Positions 8,747 through 18,941 are shown, counted from the stretch's first letter. The stretch is 64,000 nt of DNA from Streptomyces exfoliatus (GCF_000725545.1 NZ_KL647056.1:1-64000), one strand, 5' to 3'. Numbers and translations: made by a program. Notes: generated by a model not told the origin, from the sequence alone.

Positions 8747-9598
8747 GTGGAGGCCGTATCCCGCACCGCCCAGTGGACCGCCGCCGCGCGCGCCCTGGAG
8801 ACCGAGCGCGAGGACCGGCTGTTCGCCGATCCCTACGCGCGCACCGTCGCCGACGAGATCGGCTTCGAGCTGCTCGACCGCTACGACGGCGGCGGCATCG
8901 TGCCGTTCCTCGCCATCCGCACCACCTACCTCGACCGGGCGATCGTCCGGGCCGTGGAGGAGCGGGGCATCCGCCAGGTCGTCTTCCTCGCCGCCGGCAT
9001 GGACACCCGCTTCTTCCGGCTGCCCTGGCCCGACGGCGTCACCGTCTACGAGCTCGACCGCCCGGCCCTCCTGGAGGCCAAGGCCGAGATGCTGAAGGAC
9101 GAGCCGCAGCCCGCCGGCCGCACCCGGACCACCGTCCCCGTCGACCTCACCCAGGACTGGACCGGCCCCCTCAAGGAGGCGGGCTGGAAGAGCGAGGAAC
9201 CCGTCCTGTGGGTCGTCGAGGGCCTGCTGTTCTTCCTGCCCGAGCAGGCCGTACGGACCCTCATCTCCACGCTCTCCGCGCACGCCGCCCCCGGCTCCGT
9301 GCTGCTCGGCGACGTCATCTCGAAGTCCGCCCTGGAGAACCCGCTCGCCCGCACCTTCATGAGCGCGCTCAAGGAGGACGGCAACCCGTGGCTCTTCGGC
9401 ACGGAGGAGCCCGAGGCGCTGCTCGCCGACTGCGGCTGGGACGTACGGGAGGTCAGGCAGCCCGGTGAACCGGGCGCCGACTTCGACCGCTGGCCCTACC
9501 CGGTGCCGGCCAGGAACGTCCCCCGCGTGCCCCGCTCGTTCCTCTTCACGTGCGACCTGCCGGGTGCGACCGGTGCCGACTCGGGGGTGGCCGCGTGA
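8747..9598 (+). CDS. SAM-dependent O-methyltransferase (LCMT / TIGR00027-like)
   Basis: 283 residues from GTG 8747, preceded by GAAGGGGGA. The N-terminal RTAQWTAAARALETEREDRLFADPYA, then FLAAGMDTRFFRL (AdoMet loop) and WVVEGLLFFLP match the leucine-carboxyl-methyltransferase-like family that methylates hydroxyl or carboxyl groups of polyketides and other natural products. It is the first of two methyltransferases in the operon and the likely reason for the AdoMet-recycling genes downstream. The substrate is unknown. Confidence 0.8.
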   Translation: MEAVSRTAQWTAAARALETEREDRLFADPYARTVADEIGFELLDRYDGGGIVPFLAIRTTYLDRAIVRAVEERGIRQVVFLAAGMDTRFFRLPWPDGVTVYELDRPALLEAKAEMLKDEPQPAGRTRTTVPVDLTQDWTGPLKEAGWKSEEPVLWVVEGLLFFLPEQAVRTLISTLSAHAAPGSVLLGDVISKSALENPLARTFMSALKEDGNPWLFGTEEPEALLADCGWDVREVRQPGEPGADFDRWPYPVPARNVPRVPRSFLFTCDLPGATGADSGVAA

Positions 9599-9610
9599 CC
9601 GCCCACCGGG

Positions 9611-9634
9611 GATCCGGGGGTCGTCCCCCGGGTC
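9611..9634 (+). terminator. Intercistronic hairpin between the methyltransferase genes
   Basis: Ten-base arms 9611-9620 and 9625-9634 with one G-U pair and a TCGT loop. Placed 12 bases after the first methyltransferase stop and about 46 bases before the next start. It may attenuate transcription or protect the mRNA. Confidence 0.4.
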
Positions 9635-9680
9635 AGCCCAGTACGTGCGACCTGCCCACCCATCGACAGGAGGCGGCGGC

Positions 9681-10724
9681 ATGAGCGCCCACGACTTCCA
9701 CCAGAGGGTCATCACCGACGCGGGCGCGGCCGTCCGCGGCCTGACCGTCGCCCTCGGCGAGCGCCTCGGCCTGTACAAGGCGCTCGCGGCCGACGGCCCC
9801 CTGACCGCCGCGCAGCTCGCCGAGAAGACCGGCACCAGCGAGCGGTACATCGAGGAGTGGCTGCACGCCCAGCTCTCCGCCGGGTACGTCGAGCGGCACC
9901 CCAGCTCCCTCACGTACACGCTTCCCGCCGACCACGTCGAGGTGCTCGCCGACCCCAAGGCCGTCACGTACGCCGCCGGGTTCTTCACCGCCCTCAAGGC
10001 GCTGTACGCCACCGAGGACCTGCTCGTCGAGGCGTACCGCACCGGTGACGGCGTCGGCTGGGCCGAGCACGACGCGGCCCTCGACACCGGCATGGGCTCC
10101 TTCTTCCAGCCGACGTACGAGCACAAGCTCGTCCCGGACTGGCTGCCCGCCCTCCACCAGGTCACCGACAAGCTCGCCGCTGGCGGCACGGTCGCCGACG
10201 TCGGCTGCGGTGTCGGCCACACCACCCTCCTCATCGCGAAGGCCTTCCCGCAGGCCACCGTGCACGGCTTCGACTACTCGGAGGAGGCCATCTCCATCGC
10301 GCGGGAGCTCGCCGAGGAGGCCGGTCTCTCCGACCGGGTCGTCTTCGAGGTCGCCTCGGCCGACGACTACCCGGGCTCCGGCTACGACCTGGTGTGCTTC
10401 TTCAACGCCCTGCACGACATGGGCGACCCCGTCGCCGCCGCGCAGCACGTCCACAAGTCGCTCGACGCGGACGGCACCTGGATGCTCGTCGAGTCGAACG
10501 TCTCCCCGCAGGACGTCGACGCCCAGACGCCCGCGGCCCGCATGTTCATGGCCCTGTCCGCCGTGATGTGCCTGCCCGTCGCGGTCGCCCAGCGCGGCCC
10601 GCACGCGCTGGGCAACCACTCCGGCGAGAAGGCCTTCCGGGCCATCGCGGAGGAGGCCGGCTTCACCCGCTGGCGGCGCGCGACGGAGACCCCGGTGAAC
10701 GCGGTCTACGAAGTCCGTCCCTGA
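9681..10724 (+). CDS. Class I SAM-dependent methyltransferase with N-terminal winged helix
   Basis: 347 residues from ATG 9681 after AGGAGG. Residues ~15-75 are a winged-helix dimerisation region (TAAQLAEKTGTSERYIEEWL). The Rossmann domain begins at VADVGCGVGHTTLLIA (motif I), with VHGFDYSEEAISIA (motif II) and YDLVCFFNALHDMG (motif IV). This layout is seen in small-molecule O- and N-methyltransferases of actinomycetes. It lies directly before the diiron oxygenase, so it could methylate the oxidised nitrogen or oxygen; that is inference. Confidence 0.8.
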   Translation: MSAHDFHQRVITDAGAAVRGLTVALGERLGLYKALAADGPLTAAQLAEKTGTSERYIEEWLHAQLSAGYVERHPSSLTYTLPADHVEVLADPKAVTYAAGFFTALKALYATEDLLVEAYRTGDGVGWAEHDAALDTGMGSFFQPTYEHKLVPDWLPALHQVTDKLAAGGTVADVGCGVGHTTLLIAKAFPQATVHGFDYSEEAISIARELAEEAGLSDRVVFEVASADDYPGSGYDLVCFFNALHDMGDPVAAAQHVHKSLDADGTWMLVESNVSPQDVDAQTPAARMFMALSAVMCLPVAVAQRGPHALGNHSGEKAFRAIAEEAGFTRWRRATETPVNAVYEVRP

Positions 10725-10788
10725 AGCCACCGGGGCCCGGTCCCCCCGCGCCGGCGAACCGAGCCCCAATAAAAGAGGAGCCACGACC

Positions 10789-11682
10789 ATGGGCGTGACC
10801 GCCCCCCTGCCCGTGACCGACCGGTTCATGGAGGTCCTGGAGCGGCTCAGCGAGCGCTCCGTCGAGGACTACTACAACCCGTACCAGACCTTCCAGTGGC
10901 CCGAGACGCTGGAGGAGAACTGCTTCTGGATGACGCCGGAACTGCTCACCGTCTACGGCACCGAGCACTACGACACCCTCGGGGAAGAAACGCTTCAGCG
11001 CCTGTCGAAGTGGGAGTCCATCAACTTCTACAGCCTGAACGTGCACGGCATCCGCGAGCTGCTCATCGAGGTCGTCGGCCGCATCCACATGCCCGGCTTC
11101 GAGGTCCCCTCGGACTTCTTCCACCACTTCATCGGTGAGGAGAACGAACACATGTGGTTCTTCTCCGAGTTCTGCCGCCGCTACGGCCACAAGATCTACG
11201 GCTCCACCGCCATGCGCGCCGACGCGGCCTGGGAACCCGAGGTCGAGAACTTCCTCGTCTTCACCCGCATCCTCTTCTTCGAGGAGCTCGTCGACCACTA
11301 CAACTCCCGGATGGCGAAGGACGACTCCCTCTGCCACACCATCCGCGAGGTCAACCGCATCCACCACCAGGACGAGTCCCGCCACATCGCCTTCGGGCGC
11401 GAGCTGGTCTCCCTCCTGTACGGCCGGATGTGCCAGGCGGTCGGAGCCGAGCGGGTCCGCGAGGTCGAGGCGTACCTCAAGCGGTACGTCGTCTACAGCA
11501 CCAACTCGCTCTACAACCCCCACGTGTACCGCGACGCCGGCATCCCCGACCCGCTGGCCCTGCGCAACGCGCTGGTCGCCGACCCGAACCGCCGCGCCCA
11601 CGAGCGCAAGGCGATCCGCAAGCCGCTCTCCTTCTTCCTGAAGACCGGGATCTTCTCCGACGACACCCTGCCCGTCGTCTGA
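10789..11682 (+). CDS. AurF/CmlI-like diiron N-oxygenase
   Basis: 297 residues. The helical ferritin-like fold carries a diiron set that lines up with AurF: Glu94, Glu118-x-x-His121 (in GEENEH), Glu165/166 (FFEELVDHY), and His192-x3-Glu196-x2-His199 (HHQDESRH). AurF and CmlI oxidise aryl amines to nitro groups; CmlI works on a carrier-protein-bound substrate. The neighbouring aminoacyl-ligase and carrier protein make oxidation of a carrier-bound amine likely here. ATG 10789 follows AGAGGAG. The substrate and final oxidation level (hydroxylamine, nitroso, nitro or azoxy) are not known. Confidence 0.85.
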   Translation: MGVTAPLPVTDRFMEVLERLSERSVEDYYNPYQTFQWPETLEENCFWMTPELLTVYGTEHYDTLGEETLQRLSKWESINFYSLNVHGIRELLIEVVGRIHMPGFEVPSDFFHHFIGEENEHMWFFSEFCRRYGHKIYGSTAMRADAAWEPEVENFLVFTRILFFEELVDHYNSRMAKDDSLCHTIREVNRIHHQDESRHIAFGRELVSLLYGRMCQAVGAERVREVEAYLKRYVVYSTNSLYNPHVYRDAGIPDPLALRNALVADPNRRAHERKAIRKPLSFFLKTGIFSDDTLPVV

Positions 11683-11742
11683 GCGCGCTCCCGGGGCCTG
11701 TCAGCCAGGCCCGAGACCTCCCACCCGAGAGGTGAAGCCACC

Positions 11743-12642
11743 ATGACCGTGACGACCCCCGCGACCGTCGGGGCAGCCCAGGGGCAGGCGAGGGGCCTGC
11801 CCTCGCTCGGCCCGGAGGGGACCCGCCTGCTGCGGCTCCTCGACGACACCTTCGAGAGCTGGGGAGTGACCGCGGGCGCCCGCCCGATGACCATGCCCCC
11901 GCTCCTGCCGGCCGCCGACCTGGCGAAGCTCGACTACTACGACAACTTCCCGCACCAGGCCGTCCTCGCCGCCCCGCTCGACCTGGAGGGGCGCGTCACC
12001 GCGCCCTTCGACGGCGAGCAGGGGCACTGGCCCGCCGCCGCGCTCGAACCGGCGGCGCTCGGACTGCCCTCCGCGTCCTGTTACGCCGTCTACCTCGACC
12101 ACCAGGGCACCCAGGTCGCCGACGACACCCTCGTCACGATCTGCTCCTGGTGCTTCCGCAAGGAGACCCACTACGAGGGCATGCGGCGTCAGCTCGGCTT
12201 CCGGATGCGCGAGATCGTCGCCATCGGCGGCCGTGAGCACGCCGAGACGCACCTCGCCGACTTCACCGCCCGCATCCACGCCTTCGCCGCGGCGCTCGAC
12301 CTGCCGCTGCACAAGGAGGCCGCCTGCGACCCGTTCTTCGACAAGGGCGGCTCGAAGGCGCTCCTCCAGCGGCTCACCCCGGTGAAGCACGAGTTCCTGT
12401 ACGAGGACCTGGCCATCGCCTCGGTCAACACGCACCGGAACTTCTTCGGCGACCGCTGTGACATCACCCTGGAGTCCACCGGCGGCCCGGCCTTCACCAG
12501 CTGTGTCGCCTTCGGCCTGGAGCGATGGCTGTCCGCACTGACCCGGCGCCATGGCAGCTGGGAGTCCGCCCGCCGGGCGGTGCTCGACGCGAACGCCCGC
12601 ATGCGGGCCGATGCGAGTGGCGCGGCCGGGCCGGTGATCTGA
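11743..12642 (+). CDS. Class II synthetase-like amino acid:[carrier protein] ligase
   Basis: 299 residues, too short for a tRNA synthetase: only the class II catalytic core, no tRNA-binding arm. Motif 2 is seen as CSWCFRKETHYEGMRR and motif 3 as TSCVAFGLERW, and the Cys of CSWCF and of FTSCV would supply the zinc ligands of this family. Characterised relatives adenylate glycine or alanine and pass it to the phosphopantetheine of a small carrier protein encoded next door. Exactly such a protein lies at 13101, with its own pantetheinyl transferase between. The amino acid used here cannot be read from the sequence. Confidence 0.85.
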   Translation: MTVTTPATVGAAQGQARGLPSLGPEGTRLLRLLDDTFESWGVTAGARPMTMPPLLPAADLAKLDYYDNFPHQAVLAAPLDLEGRVTAPFDGEQGHWPAAALEPAALGLPSASCYAVYLDHQGTQVADDTLVTICSWCFRKETHYEGMRRQLGFRMREIVAIGGREHAETHLADFTARIHAFAAALDLPLHKEAACDPFFDKGGSKALLQRLTPVKHEFLYEDLAIASVNTHRNFFGDRCDITLESTGGPAFTSCVAFGLERWLSALTRRHGSWESARRAVLDANARMRADASGAAGPVI

Positions 12643-12643
12643 C

Positions 12644-13081
12644 GTGCCGGCCCGTCCCGCCGCCCCGCCGGCGGGCGGCCTGGGGTGGGCGAACCTCGGC
12701 ATGGACATCGTGTCCGTCAACCGTGTCCGCAGGCTCCTCGCCCAGTACGGGGAGCAGTTCTTCGAGCGGATGCTCACCCCCGGCGAGCTCGCCGACTGCC
12801 GCACCTCCTCCGGGCTCGACGTACTGAGCCTGTGCGGGCGGATCGCGGCCAAGGAGGCGGCCTTCAAGACCTTACGGGTCAGGGGCAGGTTCCTGCCCTG
12901 GCCGGACATCGTGGTGCGGCGCTCCGAGGGCGGCTGGCCGCTCGTGGAGCTGCACCGGTCCGCCGCCGAGATGGCCGCGGAGTCCGGCATCACCGAGATC
13001 ACCGTGTCGATCAGCCACGACGTGGACTACGCGGTGGCGGTGGCCGCCCCGATCATCGCCCCCGCAACCCCCATCCAGTAG
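12644..13081 (+). CDS. AcpS-type phosphopantetheinyl transferase (contains a TTA codon)
   Basis: 145 residues from GTG 12644, two bases after the ligase stop. AcpS landmarks are present: GMDIVSVNRV, RIAAKEAAFKTL and SISHDVDYAVAVA. The Glu usually following DIV is Ser here. It should convert the neighbouring apo carrier protein to its holo form. Codon 77 (12872-12874) is TTA, the rare leucine codon read only by the bldA tRNA in Streptomyces, so translation of this enzyme, and with it carrier activation, should depend on development stage. An extra ~18-residue Pro/Ala leader precedes the conserved core. Confidence 0.85.
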   Translation: MPARPAAPPAGGLGWANLGMDIVSVNRVRRLLAQYGEQFFERMLTPGELADCRTSSGLDVLSLCGRIAAKEAAFKTLRVRGRFLPWPDIVVRRSEGGWPLVELHRSAAEMAAESGITEITVSISHDVDYAVAVAAPIIAPATPIQ

Positions 13082-13100
13082 CAGCAAAAGGAGAGCAACC

Positions 13101-13364
13101 ATGGCCGACGGCCTGCAGACGGTGAAGAACTGGATCCTCGAGCGTCACCCGGAGCGCGAGGACATCGCCTCCGACCTCGACCTGATCGAGAACCGGCTCA
13201 TCGACTCGCTGTCCTTCGTCGAGTTCGTCTTCCTGCTGGAGCAGGAGAGCGGCACCGCCATCCAGATGGAGACCCTGGAGGTCGAGTCCATCCGCACCCT
13301 CGGCGCCATCGAGCAGCACTTCTTCGAGGCCGGGGCGCAGGCCCAGGTGGAGGTCCAGGCATGA
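13101..13364 (+). CDS. Free-standing acyl/aminoacyl carrier protein
   Basis: 87 residues, preceded by AAAAGGAGAG. The phosphopantetheine attachment serine is Ser36 in [13 protein letters not shown], with the acidic helix II/III expected of carrier proteins. It sits directly after its presumed transferase and ligase, and its stop overlaps the start of the AdoMet synthetase by ATGA. I infer that it holds the amino acid that the diiron oxygenase acts on. Confidence 0.85.
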   Translation: MADGLQTVKNWILERHPEREDIASDLDLIENRLIDSLSFVEFVFLLEQESGTAIQMETLEVESIRTLGAIEQHFFEAGAQAQVEVQA

Positions 13365-14569
13365 GCCGCCGCCTCTTCACCTCGGAGTCGGTGACCGAGG
13401 GACACCCCGACAAGATCGCCGACCGGATCAGCGACACCATCCTCGACGCGCTCCTCGCCGAGGACCCGTCCTCGCGGGTCGCCGTCGAGACCCTGATCAC
13501 CACCGGTCTCGTGCACATCGCCGGCGAGGTCACCACCACGGCGTACGCGCCGATAGCGAAGCTGGTGCGCGAGGCCGTCCTCGACATCGGCTACGACTCC
13601 TCCGCGAAGGGCTTCGACGGCGCCTCCTGCGGCGTCTCGGTGTCCATCGGCGCGCAGTCGCCGGACATCGCGCAGGGTGTCGACACGGCGTACGAGTCCC
13701 GGGTCGAGGGCGCGGGCGACGAGCTCGACGCCCAGGGCGCCGGCGACCAGGGCCTGATGTTCGGCTACGCCTGCGACGACACGGCCGAGCTGATGCCGCT
13801 GCCGATCGCGCTCGCCCACCGGCTCTCGCGCCGGCTGACCGAGGTCCGCAGATGCGGCACCGTGCCGTACCTGCGGCCCGACGGCAAGACGCAGGTCACC
13901 ATCGAGTACGACGGGGACCGCCCGGTCCGCCTCGACACGGTGGTGGTGTCGTCGCAGCACGCCGCCGACATCTCCGTCGAGGGCCTGCTCACCCCGGACG
14001 TGCGCGAGTACGTCGTCGAGCACGTCCTCAAGGAGCTGGTCGAGGAGGGCGTCAGCCTGGAGTCCGACGGCTACCGGCTCCTGGTGAACCCGACCGGGCG
14101 CTTCGAGGTCGGTGGCCCGATGGGCGACGCGGGACTCACCGGCCGGAAGATCATCATCGACACGTACGGCGGGATGGCCCGGCACGGCGGAGGCGCCTTC
14201 TCCGGCAAGGACCCGTCGAAGGTGGACCGCTCGGCGGCGTACGCGATGCGCTGGGTCGCGAAGAACGTCGTCGCGGCCGGTCTCGCCCGCCGCTGCGAGG
14301 TGCAGGTGGCGTACGCGATCGGCAAGGCCGAGCCGGTCGGTCTCTTCGTGGAGACCTTCGGCACCGGCACCCTCCCGGACGAGAAGATCCAGGCGGCCGT
14401 GAGCGAGGTCTTCGACCTGCGGCCCGCGGCGATCATCCGCGACCTGGACCTCAAGCGGCCCATCTACGCGAAGACGGCGGCGTACGGCCACTTCGGCCGT
14501 GAGCTCCCCGAGTTCACGTGGGAGCGCACGGACCGCGTGGAGGCCCTGAAGAAGGCAGCGGGGGCCTGA
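13361..14569 (+). CDS. metK: S-adenosylmethionine synthetase
   Basis: 402 residues, full length. Signature motifs: [14 protein letters not shown] (ATP-binding His and Asp), [12 protein letters not shown] (adenine loop) and [16 protein letters not shown] (P-loop-like). It makes AdoMet from methionine and ATP as a homotetramer with Mg and K. It is translationally coupled to the carrier protein. With the four following genes it rebuilds AdoMet from S-adenosylhomocysteine. A housekeeping metK is expected elsewhere in the genome, so this is probably a cluster-specific copy. Confidence 0.92.
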   Translation: MSRRLFTSESVTEGHPDKIADRISDTILDALLAEDPSSRVAVETLITTGLVHIAGEVTTTAYAPIAKLVREAVLDIGYDSSAKGFDGASCGVSVSIGAQSPDIAQGVDTAYESRVEGAGDELDAQGAGDQGLMFGYACDDTAELMPLPIALAHRLSRRLTEVRRCGTVPYLRPDGKTQVTIEYDGDRPVRLDTVVVSSQHAADISVEGLLTPDVREYVVEHVLKELVEEGVSLESDGYRLLVNPTGRFEVGGPMGDAGLTGRKIIIDTYGGMARHGGGAFSGKDPSKVDRSAAYAMRWVAKNVVAAGLARRCEVQVAYAIGKAEPVGLFVETFGTGTLPDEKIQAAVSEVFDLRPAAIIRDLDLKRPIYAKTAAYGHFGRELPEFTWERTDRVEALKKAAGA

Positions 14570-14570
14570 C

Positions 14571-15548
14571 ATGCGTATCGCTGTCACGGGGTCCATCGCG
14601 ACCGACCATCTGATGACCTTCCCCGGCTGGTTCAGCGAGCAGCTGCTCGCCGACCGGCTCGACCGGGTCTCCCTGTCGTTCCTCGCCGACAACCTGGAGG
14701 TCAGGCGTGGCGGAGTGGCAGCGAACATCGCCTTCGGACTCGGTGTCCTCGGCCTGCGTCCCGCCCTCGTGGGCGCGGTCGGCGCCGACTTCGAGCGGGT
14801 CTGGCTGAAGGACCACGGTGTGGACACCGACTCGGTGCGGGTCAGCGAGTCGCTGCACACCGCCCGGTTCGTCTGTACGACCGACCGGGCCCAGAACCAG
14901 ATCGCCACCTTCTACGCGGGGGCGATGGCCGAGGCGCGCGAGATCGACCTGCGGGACGTCGTCGCGCGCACCGGCCGCCTTGAACTGGTCCTGGTCTCCC
15001 CGGACGACCCCGAGGCGATGCTCCGGCACACCCGCACCTGCCGCGACCTCGGGATCCCCTTCGCCGCCGATCCGTCGCAGCAGCTCGCGCGGCTCGACGG
15101 CGGGCAGGTGCGGGAGCTGGTGGACGGGGCCAGGTTCCTGTTCACCAACGAGTACGAGACGGCGCTGCTCCTGGAGAAGTCGGGCTGGACGGAGGCGGAG
15201 GTGCTGCGCCGGGTCGGGACCTGGGTCACCACCCACGGCGAGGCGGGCGTCCGCATCCGCGGCGAGGGCCGGGAGCCGCTCGCGGTGCCCGCCCTGGAGG
15301 TGCCGGCCGTCGTCGACCCGACCGGGGTCGGGGACGCGTTCCGGGCCGGGTTCCTCGCCGGGACGCTGTGGGGCGTGCCGGAGCGGTGCGCGGCGCAGCT
15401 GGGCTGCGCGGTCGCCGCGACCGTCCTCGACTACGTGGGGACGCAGGAGTACCGGCTGCACCGGGAGTCGCTCCTGGACCGGATCCGGACGACGTACGGG
15501 GTGGGCTGCACGGCGACCCTGGTCACGCATCTGAGGGGGCTCACGTGA
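14571..15548 (+). CDS. PfkB-family sugar kinase, probable adenosine kinase
   Basis: 325 residues. The PfkB fold is shown by VRRGGVAANIAFGLGVLG-like glycine motifs near residues 43-62 and by DPTGVGDAFRAGFLAG, the second PfkB signature with the catalytic Asp. In this operon the natural substrate is adenosine released by S-adenosylhomocysteine hydrolase; phosphorylation removes it and pulls the cycle forward. Actinomycete adenosine kinases are PfkB proteins of this size. Its stop overlaps the GTG of metH by four bases. The sugar specificity is inferred from context. Confidence 0.8.
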   Translation: MRIAVTGSIATDHLMTFPGWFSEQLLADRLDRVSLSFLADNLEVRRGGVAANIAFGLGVLGLRPALVGAVGADFERVWLKDHGVDTDSVRVSESLHTARFVCTTDRAQNQIATFYAGAMAEAREIDLRDVVARTGRLELVLVSPDDPEAMLRHTRTCRDLGIPFAADPSQQLARLDGGQVRELVDGARFLFTNEYETALLLEKSGWTEAEVLRRVGTWVTTHGEAGVRIRGEGREPLAVPALEVPAVVDPTGVGDAFRAGFLAGTLWGVPERCAAQLGCAVAATVLDYVGTQEYRLHRESLLDRIRTTYGVGCTATLVTHLRGLT

Positions 15549-18500
15549 GGCCTTCTCTGCGGGACGAGTTCGCGACGCGGGTCGTGGTGGCCGACGGGGC
15601 GATGGGCACGATGCTCCAGGCCGCCGATCCGAGCATGGACGACTTCACGGGCCTCGAAGGCTGCAACGAGATCCTCAACCTCACCCGCCCCGACATCGTC
15701 GCCTCCGTCCACGACGCCTACTTCTCGGTCGGCGTGGACTGCGTCGAGACGAACACCTTCGGGGCGAACCTGGCGGCGCTCGCCGAGTACGGCATCGAGA
15801 ACCAGGTGTACGAGCTGTCCGAGGCCGGCGCCCGGATCGCCCGGACGACGGCGGACGCGCACACGGCCGCCGACGGGCGCCCCCGCTGGGTCCTCGGCTC
15901 GATGGGCCCCGGCACGAAGCTGCCGACCCTGGGCCACGTCACGTACGAACCGCTGCGTGAGGCCTTCCAGCGGAACGCGGAGGGCCTGATCCGGGGCGGC
16001 GCGGACGCCCTTCTCATCGAGACCTCGCAGGACCTGCTCCAGACGAAGGCGGCCGTCATCGGCGCCCGCCGCGCCCTGGACTGGGTCGGCGTGGACCTGC
16101 CGGTCATCGTGCAGGTCACGGTGGAGACGACGGGCACGATGCTGCTCGGCTCGGAGATCGGGGCGGCGCTCACCGCGCTCGAACCGCTGGGCATCGACAT
16201 GATCGGCCTGAACTGCGCCACGGGTCCTGCGGAGATGGCCGAGCACCTGCGGCACCTGGCGCGGCACGCCCGTATCCCGATCTCGGTCATGCCGAACGCG
16301 GGCCTCCCGGTCCTCACCTCCGACGGCGCCCACTATCCCCTCTCGCCGGCCGAACTGGCCGACGCGCAGGAGGCGTTCGTACGGGACTACGGCCCCGCCC
16401 TGGTCGGCGGCTGCTGCGGGACGACCCCGGAGCACCTGCGGGAGATCGTGGAGCGGGTGCGGGGCGCGGCCGTCCTCGACCGGCACCCGGTCCCGGAGCC
16501 GGGCGCGTCCTCCCTGTACAGCCATGTGCCGTTCCGGCAGGACACCGCGTACCTGGCGATCGGCGAGCGCACGAACGCCAACGGCTCGAAGAAGTTCCGC
16601 GAGGCCATGCTCGAAGGCCGCTGGGACGACTGCGTGGAGATCGCGCGCGACCAGATCCGCGAGGGCGCGCACATGCTCGACCTGTGCGTGGACTACGTGG
16701 GCCGGGACGGCACCGCGGACATGGCGGAGCTCGCCGGCCGTTTCGCGACCGCCTCCACCCTCCCGATCGTCCTCGACTCCACCGAGATCGGGGTCCTGCG
16801 GGCGGGTCTGGAGAAGCTCGGCGGCCGGGCCGTCGTCAACTCGGTCAACTACGAGGACGGCGACGGCCCCGAGTCCCGGTTCGCGCAGGTCACCGCCCTG
16901 GCGAAGGAGCACGGCGCGGCGCTGATGGCGCTCACCATCGACGAGGAGGGCCAGGCCCGGAGCGTCGAGCACAAGGTGGCCGTCGCCGAACGGCTCATCG
17001 CGGACCTCACCGGGAACTGGGGGATCAGGGAGTCGGACATCCTGATCGACACCCTGACGTTCACGATCTGCACCGGTCAGGAGGAGTCGCGCAAGGACGG
17101 CGTCGCCACGATCGAGGCGATCCGCGAGCTGAAGCGCCGCCACCCGGACGTGCAGACCACACTGGGCCTGTCCAACATCTCGTTCGGTCTGAACCCGGCC
17201 GCGCGGATCGTGCTCAACTCGGTCTTCCTCGACGAGTGCGTGAAGGCGGGCCTGGACTCGGCGATCGTGCACGCGAGCAAGATCCTGCCGATCGCGCGCC
17301 TGGAGCCGGAGCAGGTGGCGGTGGCGCTCGACCTGATCCACGACCGGAGGCGCGAGGGCTACGACCCGCTCCAGCGCTTCCTGCAGATGTTCGAGGGCGC
17401 GACGGCGAAGTCCCTCAAGGCCGGCAAGGCGGAGGAGCTGCTCGCGCTTCCGCTGGACGAGCGGCTGAAGCGCCGGATCGTCGACGGCGAGAAGAACGGT
17501 CTGGAGGCCGACCTCGACGAGGCCCTGACGCTCCGGCCGGCCCTGGAGATCGTCAACGAGATCCTGCTCGACGGCATGAAGACCGTGGGCGAGCTGTTCG
17601 GCTCCGGCCAGATGCAGCTGCCGTTCGTGCTCCAGTCCGCCGAGGTCATGAAGACGGCCGTCGCCCACCTCGAACCGCACATGGAGAGAACGGCCGACGG
17701 CGAAGGAGGGGTCGGCAAGGGCACGATCGTCCTGGCCACCGTCCGCGGCGACGTCCACGACATCGGCAAGAACCTCGTCGACATCATCCTGTCCAACAAC
17801 GGCTACAACGTCGTCAACATCGGCATCAAGCAGCCGGTCTCCGCGCATGAAGGAGAACCTCCAGGAGCTGAACGGGCGCGGCCTCGCCGCCCGCTTCCCC
17901 GTGATCCTCGGCGGCGCCGCCCTCACCAGGGCGTACGTCGAACAGGACCTCCACGAGCTGTACGGGGGCGAGGTGCGGTACGCCCGCGACGCCTTCGAGG
18001 GCCTGCGGCTCATGGACGCGCTCATGGGCGTCAAACGAGGCGTCCCCGGAGCCGTACTCCCGCCGCTCAAGCCCCGCCGCGTACCCAAGCGCACCGAACC
18101 CCTTCCGGAGGTCCGGGAACCCGAACCGGCCGGCCGCTCCGACGTCGCCGCCGACAACCCCGTACCCGAGCCCCCCTTCCTCGGGACCGAGGTCGTCCAG
18201 GGCATCCCGCTCGCCGCTTACGCCCCCTGGCTGGACGAGACGGCCCTCTTCAAGGGCCAGTGGGGCCTCAAGGACGCCGACACCATCGAGACGGAGGGCC
18301 GGCCGCGCCTGCGCGCCCTGCTCGACCGGATCGAACGCGAGAACCTCGTCGAAGCGGCCGTCGTGTACGGCTGGTTCCCCTGTGTGTCCAAGGGCGACGA
18401 CCTGCTCGTCCTGGACGAGGACGGAGGTGAGCGGACCCGCTTCTCCTTCCCCCGCCAACAGCGGGGCCGCCGCCTCTGCCTGGCCGACTTCCACCGCTCC

Positions 18501-18941
18501 GAGGACTCCGGCGAGATCGACGCCGTCGCCCTCCAGGTCGTCACCGTCGGCTCCCGTATCGGCGAGGAGACGGCCAGGCTCTTCGCCGCCGACGCCTACC
18601 GCGACTACCTCGAACTCCACGGTCTGTCCGTGCAGTTGGCGGAGGCGCTGGCCGAGTACTGGCACGCCAGGGTGCGCGCCGACTGGGGCATCGGGGAAGC
18701 GGACCCGTCCGGCCTGGACGGCATGCTCCGCACCGAGTACCAGGGCTGCCGCTACTCCCTCGGCTACCCGGCCTGCCCCGACCTGGAGGACCGGGCGAAG
18801 ATCGCCGCCCTCCTGCGCCCGGAGAGGATCGGGGTCGAACTGTCGGAGGAGTACCAGCTGCACCCCGAGCAGTCGACGGACGCGATCGTCGTCCACCACC
18901 CCGAGGCGAGCTACTTCAACGCGGGAGGGCGACGCCTGTGA
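15545..18941 (+). pseudogene. metH: Cobalamin-dependent methionine synthase, disrupted by a deletion frameshift
   Basis: The first part (GTG 15545 to ~17846, 767 residues) holds the homocysteine-binding barrel (VVADGAMGTML, zinc Cys in GGCCGTT), the pterin-binding domain (ERTNANGSKKF) and the start of the cobalamin domain with the B12 ligand motif GDVHDIGKN. After IGIKQPVSA the frame breaks. The second part resumes at ATG 17847 (MKENLQELN) and runs 364 residues through ILGGAAL and the AdoMet-activation domain to 18941. Compared with intact actinomycete MetH, about 25 residues with the SGLLVKS (SxL) cobalamin motif are missing, which fits loss of 74 nt. Read unshifted, the first part runs out of frame to 18430. 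Either a real inactivating deletion or a sequencing error. Confidence 0.85.

Noticed and set aside
17847..18941. Independent gene starting at ATG 17847
   Set aside because: The ATG encodes an internal Met of MetH (MKENLQELN), there is no ribosome site, and the protein is the exact continuation of the broken metH.
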